This document shows, piece after piece, positions 1-4,986 of a stretch of DNA of 10,830 nucleotides. A model generated the notes under the pieces. The model was not told where the DNA came from. It did not search any database and worked only from the letters and a program-made list of their open reading frames with translations. This stretch comes from Streptomyces sp. NRRL F-4489 (GTDB lineage Bacteria > Actinomycetota > Actinomycetes > Streptomycetales > Streptomycetaceae). The number at the start of each line of letters is the position of its first letter. The stretch's first letter is position 1. Location: assembly GCF_001509485.1 (NCBI RefSeq), contig NZ_LLZI01000061.1, positions 1 to 10,830 on the forward strand, in the 5' to 3' direction. The position numbers were made by a program, and so were the translations under genes.

Positions 1-85
1 CGTCCGCAAGGACTTCGTCTACGGGGAGGACGTAACGATCGGCGACTGGACGATCCCGACCCGGGGCCTGCCGCGCTATGCGTGA
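1..85 (+). CDS. Uma2 family endonuclease, C-terminal fragment (5' end outside window)
   Basis: Only the last 27 codons are visible. They read from VRKDFVYGEDV through WTIPTRGLPRYA to a TGA at 83-85, in a frame open to the window edge. Base for base this equals the end of the complete Uma2 gene at 203-640, so the family call rests on that copy. Uma2 proteins have a PD-(D/E)XK nuclease-like fold, are very abundant in Streptomyces and cyanobacteria, and have no settled biological role. The stop overlaps the ATG of the next small ORF (ATGCGTGA), which suggests translational coupling. No catalytic residue lies in the visible part, so whether this copy is intact cannot be judged. Confidence 0.75.
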   Translation, partial: VRKDFVYGEDVTIGDWTIPTRGLPRYA

Positions 86-99
86 CTGCTACCGCACCC
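1..99 (+). repeat. Direct repeat, copy 1 (Uma2 tail plus start of zinc-ribbon ORF)
   Basis: Bases 1-99 match 556-654 with no mismatch. The match runs past the Uma2 stop and through the first seven codons of the following small ORF, then ends sharply at base 100 (A here, C at 655). The left limit is cut by the window edge, so the true repeat may be longer. Perfect identity, including noncoding and third-codon positions, points to a recent duplication, gene conversion or recombination. Confidence 0.95.
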
Positions 100-206
100 A
101 GCCGCCCTTCCACAACTGCGAAGGCTGCGAACGCGCCATCCGCTCCCCGGGCCCACCCCTCTGCCGAGACTGCCGTTCCGAGCCCGAAAGAGGACCCCTG
201 GCGTGA
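78..206 (+). CDS. Small double-CxxC zinc-ribbon-like protein, 42 residues
   Basis: ATG at 78 to TGA at 204-206 encodes a 42-residue protein. Four cysteines form two knuckles at residues 14/17 (CEGC) and 29/32 (CRDC), with another Cys at residue 4. The 11-residue gap between knuckles is typical of a one-zinc ribbon. The start overlaps the stop of the upstream Uma2 gene by eight bases (ATGCGTGA). Its own stop overlaps the GTG start of the next Uma2 gene (GTGA), so three ORFs are chained for coupled translation. No strong ribosome-binding site precedes the ATG, which fits coupling. The family was not recognised. Zinc binding is inferred from the cysteine spacing; a role as nucleic-acid-binding partner or regulator of Uma2 is speculation. 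That this ORF is expressed is likely but unproven. Confidence 0.6.
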   Translation: MRDCYRTQPPFHNCEGCERAIRSPGPPLCRDCRSEPERGPLA

Positions 207-640
207 ACGCCCGGCAGGGCGCCCCCCACCGGTACCGCGCCATACGGGATTGCGCGCAGTACGCCACCGAAGCCCTCCCCGGCACCTTCGAGGTCACCAA
301 GGAAGGCATCCTGCGGCACCCCGACGTCGTGGTGATCACCTGGACCGACCTCAACGTCGAAGGGTCCATCGACCCCCGCAGCGTCATCGCCGCCATCGAG
401 ATCGTCTCCCGCTCCAACCCGGACAACGACTGGGTGGGCAAGGTCCGCGACTACCCCCTGATGGGCATCCCGGTCTACGCGGTCTTCGACCCCCGTACCG
501 GCACCGGAGCCGTCTTCACGGACATCCACTCCACCCCGGACGGCCCGCGCTACGCCGTCCGCAAGGACTTCGTCTACGGGGAGGACGTAACGATCGGCGA
601 CTGGACGATCCCGACCCGGGGCCTGCCGCGCTATGCGTGA
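203..640 (+). CDS. Uma2 family endonuclease (PD-(D/E)XK-like), short form
   Basis: This 145-residue protein carries the Uma2 core. PDVV holds Asp41, AAIEIVSRSNP holds Glu66, and WVGKVRDY holds Lys80, matching the D...E...K pattern of the PD-(D/E)XK fold. The sequence MGIPVYAVFDPR (87-98) is the usual strand after the active site. Most Streptomyces Uma2 proteins I know are about 180-190 residues, so the N-terminal helical region appears shortened. The GTG at 203 is chosen because it overlaps the upstream TGA and has AAGAGGA eight bases before it, inside the zinc-ribbon ORF. The 3' end is a perfect copy of the window start. Downstream, the next ORF start (ATG at 633) is present but its body has been replaced by the radical SAM gene. 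Substrate and cellular role are unknown. Confidence 0.8.
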   Translation: MNARQGAPHRYRAIRDCAQYATEALPGTFEVTKEGILRHPDVVVITWTDLNVEGSIDPRSVIAAIEIVSRSNPDNDWVGKVRDYPLMGIPVYAVFDPRTGTGAVFTDIHSTPDGPRYAVRKDFVYGEDVTIGDWTIPTRGLPRYA

Positions 641-1376
641 CTGCTACCGCACCCCTGAGCGACGCCCCGCCATCCTCCAGGTTGACCAGCATGCGCACGG
701 TGACGGCCCGGCCGTGTTCCTCGATGACGCGGAGCACTCGCGCCACGTGGTCGCGGTCCGGGATCACGATGTTCGCCGCGACCTTCACCCCGAGGCGGGC
801 GGCGGTCTCGATCGTGGCGGCGAGGGCGTCCAGCTTTCGCGCCGCCAGTTTCGGGGAGGCCAGGCGCGGGGCCTGGACGGCGGCGAGTTCCTCGGGCGTC
901 GTGCCGAACACGGAGAGGTTGATCCGGTCGAGCCCGGCCGCTGCGCACTCGGGGAGGACGGCGGCCCCGTTCTCGCCATTGCTGGTGAGTCCGACCGTCA
1001 AGCCGAGGTGGCGCGCGATGCGGACGAGGTCGGGGAGTTCAGGGTGGAGGGTGGGCTCGCCGCCGGTGAAGTGGACTTCTGTTGTCGGGAGGCTGCCGCG
1101 TACTGCCGCGAGTGCCAGGGCGAAGTCCGCGTCGGCCGTGATCCGCCCGGGCAGGAACCCGGCGCCGTTGGTGGCGAGGTAGATCGAGACGCGGCCGGAG
1201 CGACCGGGCGTCCCGGTGAAGTCGCCGGCCTCGCGGCCGAGGTTGTCCGCCGTGACGGGGGTGCCTTCGTTGTGGCAGAAGGTGCAGGCGAGTCCGCACG
1301 CATCGATGATCTTGACGCGGAGGGTGCGGTCCGGCACCACCGTGACCGGTAAGTCCTTCGGGTCGATCTTGATCAT
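516..1376 (-). CDS. Radical SAM protein, 3'-truncated at base 655 (possible pseudogene)
   Basis: ATG at 1376 follows AGGAGG by five bases. Residues 27, 31 and 34 form the CxxxCxxC iron-sulfur motif (CGLACTFC), and TGGEP lies at 104-108. LTSNG and RINLSVFG follow in the usual MoaA-like barrel order. Family enzymes cleave SAM reductively to a 5'-deoxyadenosyl radical. Native sequence ends near residue 240 (LEDGGAS). From base 655 downward the frame reads the antisense of Uma2, giving a low-complexity Ser/Arg tail to a TGA at 516. Related proteins usually continue about 100 residues, often with extra cysteines, so the C-terminal part appears lost. Codon 9 is TTA (1350-1352), a bldA-dependent codon in Streptomyces. 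The gene lies 59 bases downstream of the CYTH gene on the same strand, probably one operon. The substrate is unknown and activity is doubtful. Confidence 0.75.
   Translation of the reverse strand: MIKIDPKDLPVTVVPDRTLRVKIIDACGLACTFCHNEGTPVTADNLGREAGDFTGTPGRSGRVSIYLATNGAGFLPGRITADADFALALAAVRGSLPTTEVHFTGGEPTLHPELPDLVRIARHLGLTVGLTSNGENGAAVLPECAAAGLDRINLSVFGTTPEELAAVQAPRLASPKLAARKLDALAATIETAARLGVKVAANIVIPDRDHVARVLRVIEEHGRAVTVRMLVNLEDGGASLRGAVAVTHSAAGPGSGSSSRRSLRPPRRRSPCGRRSAGRPGWSGCP
556..654 (+). repeat. Direct repeat, copy 2, ending at the radical SAM junction
   Basis: This is identical to 1-99 (offset 555). It contains the Uma2 tail, its TGA and the first seven codons of a second zinc-ribbon ORF. 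At base 655 the sequence switches abruptly to the antisense of a radical SAM gene, so the zinc-ribbon ORF is decapitated here. The sharp switch marks a recombination breakpoint. Confidence 0.95.
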
Positions 1377-1435
1377 TGCTGCCTCCTGGTCGGGCCGTGG
1401 GGCGGGCGCCCCGGCCGGCGGGTCGTGGACAGGCC

Positions 1436-1972
1436 CTACGTGAAGCGGAGTTCGCTGATCGCCTCGAGGTCGATGCCGTAGCGGGTGAAGACCTTGGTGG
1501 TGTTTTCGCTGGTCAGGCCGGATCGGGGGAGGGCGAGGCGGTCGGCCGTCGCCCATACCTGTTCCTCCGTGTCGGCCTCGATCTCCAGGTAGGGCGGGAT
1601 GCGCGGCCAGGTGTCGATCTCCAGGCGTACGCCGTCGAGGAGCCAGGACGCGCGCCGGTTCTCCTGGTAGCCGCGGTGCGTCAGCCCCATGAGGCCGAGC
1701 AGCGCGTGGGTGTCCTCGAAGGAACCGACCGTCGTTTCGGTCTCCCGGGTGCCGTCGATCGCGTCCGAACTGATCGTTTTGACGCACAGGGTGACCGCGC
1801 CGCCGGAGTCCCGCAGGCGGACCCATCGGCCCGGCACCGGGGGCACGGTGTCGTAGACGTAGCGGCGCATGAGGCGCTCGCCCTGGAAGGTCCCGCCGGC
1901 CGCCCGGATCCGCTCGGCCATGGCGGCAGGGTCGATGTCCAGTGCCTTCGCTTCGTACTCGATGGTGTGCAT
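1436..1972 (-). CDS. CYTH domain protein (triphosphate tunnel metalloenzyme; class IV adenylate cyclase/ThTPase-like)
   Basis: This 178-residue protein opens with EYEAK (residues 5-9), the ExExK signature of CYTH enzymes. The rest has the alternating charged strands that line the tunnel: RYVYDT, RWVRLRD, TLCVK, RLEIDTW and PYLEIEAD. CYTH proteins bind divalent metal and act on triphosphates, for example as thiamine triphosphatase, class IV adenylate cyclase or tripolyphosphatase; the actual substrate cannot be read here. The ATG at 1972 is preferred over in-frame upstream starts because AAGGAG lies nine bases before it and ExExK belongs near the N-terminus. The radical SAM gene follows after 59 bases, suggesting co-transcription. 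The gene has no TTA codon. Divergent expression from the 2175 gene suggests shared control in the intervening 202 bases. Confidence 0.85.
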   Translation of the reverse strand: MHTIEYEAKALDIDPAAMAERIRAAGGTFQGERLMRRYVYDTVPPVPGRWVRLRDSGGAVTLCVKTISSDAIDGTRETETTVGSFEDTHALLGLMGLTHRGYQENRRASWLLDGVRLEIDTWPRIPPYLEIEADTEEQVWATADRLALPRSGLTSENTTKVFTRYGIDLEAISELRFT

Positions 1973-2174
1973 GGCGGCTGGCTCCTTCTGGTGTGCCGTT
2001 CGTAATCGGCCCCGTCGGCCGCTGTTCGCCTCGCAGCGACCGTAGAGCGGGCGGCGGCCAACTACCAACGGCATTGCGCGAGTTTGCAGCATGCTGTTTG
2101 ACGGGCCCGAATGCCTCACCCGACCCTCATGAGGGCGCGCATCTTCGCGCAAGGCGGCAGACAGGAGACCGACC
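1973..2174. promoter_or_regulatory. Divergent intergenic region with palindromes
   Basis: These 202 bases separate the CYTH/radical SAM pair (minus) from the 2175/2554 pair (plus) and must hold both promoters. Two perfect palindromes stand out: CAGCATGCTG at 2087-2096, flanked on each side by TTTG, and CCCTCATGAGGG at 2124-2135. A small hairpin, GCGCG-CATCTT-CGCGC, occupies 2135-2150 in the plus-strand leader. The palindromes are candidate operators, with the fusion regulator at 2554 the obvious candidate ligand; that assignment is inference. No convincing paired -10/-35 hexamers were found. Confidence 0.45.
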
Positions 2175-2594
2175 ATGAAGCTCCGGTTCCTTGGTAAGAA
2201 CTCCCGGCAGGGCGACTGCCCAACCCTCTACGCCACCGACCGCGACACGTACCTCGTCCAGGGATGGAAAATCTTTGCGAACGACCTGCTCATGCAGCTG
2301 ACCCTCCCCGAGGGCGAGACGGCCGTGGAAGTGCCGACCGAACTGTTCGAGCACCTGGAGAAGGACGGTCTGCCCTCCGGGGAATTCACACGGCTCGGCG
2401 ACCCCCTCATGGTGGAGACGCCGGGTGGCACGTACGTTGTCCAGGGCTTGGAGGTGACCGACCCCGAGGCACTGGCGCATATGAGCATTCCGGACTACGA
2501 GACCGTGGTCGAGGTCCCCAAGGCCGCGATCACGGCGCTACTGGAGGAACCGCGTGGAGCTGATCTCCAGCGCCGAGCGCAACCTGCTCTTTGA
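2175..2594 (+). CDS. Conserved hypothetical protein with two internal repeats, partner of the DUF6879/XRE regulator
   Basis: ATG at 2175 has AGGAG seven bases upstream and encodes 139 residues with no signal peptide or membrane segment. Two repeats of about 40 residues are offset by exactly 61. TYLVQGW (25-31) matches TYVVQGL (86-92), and LPEGETAVEVP (44-54) matches IPDYETVVEVP (105-115). Each reads as a beta-hairpin, acidic turn and VEVP strand. From memory, small proteins of this kind sit upstream of DUF6879 genes in Streptomyces; I know no function for them. The stop lies 41 bases inside the next gene, whose ribosome-binding site (GGAGGA, 2542-2547) is within this one, so translation is probably coupled. 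The last 14 residues, coded in the overlap, do not resemble either repeat. A role in signalling with the fusion regulator is inferred from position. Confidence 0.75.
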   Translation: MKLRFLGKNSRQGDCPTLYATDRDTYLVQGWKIFANDLLMQLTLPEGETAVEVPTELFEHLEKDGLPSGEFTRLGDPLMVETPGGTYVVQGLEVTDPEALAHMSIPDYETVVEVPKAAITALLEEPRGADLQRRAQPAL

Positions 2595-3738
2595 GCGCTT
2601 CGCGCACGACGCCTTCCATTTGGAGCTGAGGGATGACTACTCGGTCCCGGACGAGGAAGGCCCGTACGAGAGCTGGCTTCGCGGGGTCGATGACGATGCG
2701 TTCATGGCCCCGTGGACTCAGCTCATGAAACGGGTCACCGACTCGGGAAGGACCGTGCGCCGGGTCCGGGTCGTCACCGAGCCGCACAGTTCCTATATCC
2801 AGTGGGAGCACGCCACCACCCACGTCAACGAAGAAGCCGGCGAATCCATCCGGTGGCTGCCGCGGCACAGGCTCCCCGAGGGCCTGGTGTTCCCCGTGGC
2901 CGGTGCGTTGGGCGCCCGGCTGCGCGGATTCCGCAAGGATGCGGGATTCAACAGCGGCCGGGCCTTCGCCGCTGCCACGGGTTGGCAGGAGTCCAAGGTC
3001 TCGCGTATCGAGAACGGCAAGCAGAACGCGAGCGAGGACGATATCCGCGTCTGGTGCCGGACGACCGGCCACGAGGCCGAACTCGCTGATCTGTTAGCCA
3101 CCGTCCGGCACATCGACGAGATGTGGCGGGAATGGCGCCGGCAGATCCAGGACGGGGCCGAGAACCGTCAGAAGAAATCCCTGCCGGTCTACCGAAGGAC
3201 CAAGGTCTTCAGAATCTGGGAGCCCAGTGTCATCTGGGGCACCCTCCAGACCGCGGACTACGCGGAGAACATCTTCGAACAGGTGGCGAACTTCCACGAG
3301 AGCCGCCCCGACACCCAGGCGGCTGTCGCGAAGCGCCTCGAACGGCAGAAGTACCTCTATGAGGGCGACAGGATCTTCAATGTGCTGCTCGGTGAGCAAG
3401 CCCTCTATTCGAATCACGGCGGCGCGGAGGTCATGCGCGGGCAACTCGACCGGCTCCTGGCCGTATTGGCGCTTTCTCGGCTCAGTCTGGGGATCCTCCC
3501 GCGGTCCGCGCCCCTTACCCTCTGGCTCGGCCACGGATTCGCGATGTTCGATGACAGACTCGTCATGATCGAGACCTATTCCGCGGAAATGTCTGTGACG
3601 CAACCACGGGAAATCGAGCTGTACCGCAAGGCGTTCGAGCTTTATCGGCAATCGGCCGTCTACGGGCAGGCTGCCCGGAACCGCATCCTGACCGCCATCG
3701 AGCATTTCGCCCGTATGGGGAGGAACGGCAGGGGCTGA
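2554..3738 (+). CDS. Fusion regulator: DUF6879 domain + XRE helix-turn-helix + DUF5753 (Scr1-like)
   Basis: The protein has 394 residues. Residues 1 to about 115 match DUF6879: FHLELRDDYS, PYESWLRG, VRRVRVVTEP, YIQWEHA and RWLPRHRLPEG. The sequence then passes directly into an XRE helix-turn-helix at about 118-170 (ARLRGFRKDAG, then WQESKVSRIENGKQ). DUF5753 follows at about 200-385, including IWGTLQTADYAENIF, VAKRLERQK and SVTQPREIELY. DUF6879 and XRE/DUF5753 are usually separate neighbouring genes in Streptomyces, so one chain is unusual. DUF6879 appears cut before its usual C-terminal FDD segment. GTG at 2554 is supported by GGAGGA five bases upstream. Codon 181 is TTA (3094-3096), implying bldA control. 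No separate DUF397 gene, a common partner, follows. The targets are probably its own and the divergent promoters, by inference. Confidence 0.85.
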   Translation: MELISSAERNLLFERFAHDAFHLELRDDYSVPDEEGPYESWLRGVDDDAFMAPWTQLMKRVTDSGRTVRRVRVVTEPHSSYIQWEHATTHVNEEAGESIRWLPRHRLPEGLVFPVAGALGARLRGFRKDAGFNSGRAFAAATGWQESKVSRIENGKQNASEDDIRVWCRTTGHEAELADLLATVRHIDEMWREWRRQIQDGAENRQKKSLPVYRRTKVFRIWEPSVIWGTLQTADYAENIFEQVANFHESRPDTQAAVAKRLERQKYLYEGDRIFNVLLGEQALYSNHGGAEVMRGQLDRLLAVLALSRLSLGILPRSAPLTLWLGHGFAMFDDRLVMIETYSAEMSVTQPREIELYRKAFELYRQSAVYGQAARNRILTAIEHFARMGRNGRG

Positions 3739-3770
3739 GGGCTGAGGGCTGTGGGCGCTACGGACCGGAC

Positions 3771-3835
3771 GAGTGGACGATCCCGACCCGGGACCTGCCG
3801 CGCTACGCCTGACGACTACCGCGCCCCGTCGCCCG
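3771..3835 (+). pseudogene. Remnant of a third Uma2/zinc-ribbon junction
   Basis: The reading DEWTIPTRDLPRYA followed by TGA (3810-3812) parallels GDWTIPTRGLPRYA-stop of the Uma2 gene at 203-640. Over the last 57 bases there are about eight differences, most of them silent. Similarity fades but continues past the stop into the zinc-ribbon start region, where DDYRAPSP parallels RDCYRTQPP. The small ORF's ATG is lost (ACGCCTGA instead of ATGCGTGA). Upstream of about 3765 nothing resembles Uma2. This is an old partial copy, in direct orientation with the two copies at the window start. Confidence 0.7.
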
Positions 3836-4052
3836 CCTCCGCGTGCTCCCACTCGCCGCCGCCGGCGATCACCCCGCCGCCGTGGCCGCCCACCGGGTCG
3901 AACGGGCCGACCGGCAGCGGACCGGCTGCCTCTGCGGCCCCGCAGGCCAACACCCCGGCACCGCCCAGCGCGGCGACGACAAGAAAACGGGCGAGACGAC
4001 GAACCCGGACACCAACACCAACACCGGCACGAACAGGGACACGAAGGCGCAT
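3816..4052 (-). CDS. Small exported protein, 78 residues
   Basis: ATG at 4052 is preceded by GAGGAG six bases upstream, a strong ribosome-binding site that decides this start over one 12 codons earlier. The N-terminus is Arg-rich (residues 1-22), followed by a hydrophobic stretch FLVVAALGGAGVLACGA (23-39) and small residues AEAAGP, typical of a signal peptide. Cleavage near residue 42 is likely. A lipoprotein at Cys37 is possible, but the VLAC box is poor. The mature part is a short Gly/Pro-rich peptide containing FDPVGGHGGG and WEHAEAG, with no domain recognised. The stop (TAG, 3816-3818) falls inside the Uma2 remnant, so the last residues may have been supplied by that junction. Function unknown. 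Confidence 0.6.
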   Translation of the reverse strand: MRLRVPVRAGVGVGVRVRRLARFLVVAALGGAGVLACGAAEAAGPLPVGPFDPVGGHGGGVIAGGGEWEHAEAGDGAR

Positions 4053-4137
4053 GGAACGCTCCTCAGGGAGAAGGGAGGGGAGGGGCACGGGCCGTACGGA
4101 AGAGACACGGCCGGCCGCTCGTCAGCGTGCTGGCCCG

Positions 4138-4172
4138 GGCCCTTCGGCACAAGCAACGTGCCGGGTGGGGCC
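4138..4172. terminator. Hairpin between the WYL gene and the exported-protein gene
   Basis: An inner perfect stem CGGCAC/GTGCCG (4145-4150 and 4158-4163) encloses seven bases. An outer stem GGCCC/GGGCC (4138-4142 and 4168-4172) adds to it with small bulges. It lies 56 bases past the stop of the minus-strand WYL gene and 85 bases before the start of the exported-protein gene. A U-tract is absent, as is common in actinobacteria. It may instead be an operator for the 4052 gene. The rest of 4053-4227 shows nothing else clear. Confidence 0.4.
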
Positions 4173-4227
4173 TCCCTGCGGGTGAATGGGGGAAGGCGGC
4201 AGGTGGACGAGTTCCGGAGGGGCGGGG

Positions 4228-4971
4228 CTAGATGCGTGGTTCCGGGTGTCGTGGTGGGGGAGGGGTGAGGTGAGTGAGCGCGGGGGGTCGTATCGCGTCG
4301 GCGGCGGCTGAGCCGAGGAGCAGGCCGGGCAGGGCGTGGGGTTGGGCCTGCTCAGTGGTCGGGGTCGCCGCGGTGATGCGGTCCAGGCGGAAGCCTCGGC
4401 CGGCTCGTCGGGTGCGGCACCAGGCGATGAGGTACCACTTGCCGTCGGCGGTGAGGAGTCCGGCCGGTTCCACCGCGCGGTCGCTCTCCCGTCCCGACGC
4501 GTCGACGTAGGACAGGCGCAGCACCGTGTTGGCGGTGAGGGCTTGTTCCACGGCGGTGCGGACCGGGTCCGCGATCCGGGTCGGCAGGGTGACGATCCGG
4601 GCGGCGAGTTCCTGGGCCGCGGCCGAGGCGGGGCCGGTCATCGAGGCCGCGATCTTCTGGGACGCCGTGCGGGCCGCCCCGGCGTAAGGGGCCGAGGCGT
4701 CGGCCATGGCGAGCGCGGCGACCAGCGCGGAGGCTTCAGCGGCGGTGAAGCGGATCGGGGGGAGCGTGAGCGCCGGGTCGATCGACCAGCCCCCGCCCCG
4801 CCCGGGTGTGGTGCGTACCGGGACGCCGGTCTGCATCAGCGCCTGGAGGTCGCGCTGCACCGTGCGCGTGCTGATCTCGAACCGCGCGGCGAGCGCCGCG
4901 ACCGTCAGCGGCCGCGGTGCCGCCGCGCGCAACTCTTCCACCAGTGCGTAAAGCCGAGCCGTGCGGTTCAC
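4228..4971 (-). CDS. YafY-type WYL domain transcriptional regulator
   Basis: The protein has 247 residues. A DeoR-like helix-turn-helix spans about residues 22-64 (VAALAARFEISTRTVQRDLQ, then a wing with GRGGGW). A central helical linker follows, then a WYL domain at about 147-200 in which the WYL residues are literal (GKWYLIAW, 177-184) with the partner motif GFRLDRI. WYL domains sense small ligands or nucleic acids and switch DNA binding. The C-terminus after residue 200 is short, Pro/His-rich and lacks a clear C-terminal extension. The GTG start at 4971 is 15 bases below the stop of the hydrolase gene and has no good ribosome-binding site, so it is probably translated from a shared mRNA. 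Target genes are not evident; the adjacent hydrolase is the simplest guess. Confidence 0.88.
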   Translation of the reverse strand: MNRTARLYALVEELRAAAPRPLTVAALAARFEISTRTVQRDLQALMQTGVPVRTTPGRGGGWSIDPALTLPPIRFTAAEASALVAALAMADASAPYAGAARTASQKIAASMTGPASAAAQELAARIVTLPTRIADPVRTAVEQALTANTVLRLSYVDASGRESDRAVEPAGLLTADGKWYLIAWCRTRRAGRGFRLDRITAATPTTEQAQPHALPGLLLGSAAADAIRPPALTHLTPPPPRHPEPRI

Positions 4972-4986
4972 GAGGGCGACGCTACG

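Noticed and set aside
82..1182. Long plus-strand open frame of about 366 codons
   Set aside because: It crosses the zinc-ribbon ORF, Uma2 and the antisense of radical SAM; its composition is Arg/Pro-rich and it matches no family, so it is a high-GC shadow frame.
633..1352. Plus-strand ORF beginning MRDCYRT after the second Uma2 gene
   Set aside because: Only the first seven codons belong to a zinc-ribbon copy; the rest is antisense to the radical SAM gene and has no cysteine ribbon.
2127..2480. Minus-strand ORF opposite the 2175 gene
   Set aside because: The plus-strand gene has a good ribosome-binding site and internal repeats; the minus frame shows no domain.
556..3835. Insertion sequence or integrative element with att sites
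   Set aside because: No transposase, integrase, tRNA or terminal inverted repeats were found; the flanking repeats are Uma2 coding sequence, so a named mobile element cannot be supported.
3751..4268. Three plus-strand ORFs in the region after the fusion regulator
   Set aside because: They are Pro/Arg/Thr-rich, lack ribosome-binding sites and oppose the signal-peptide gene, which explains the sequence better.
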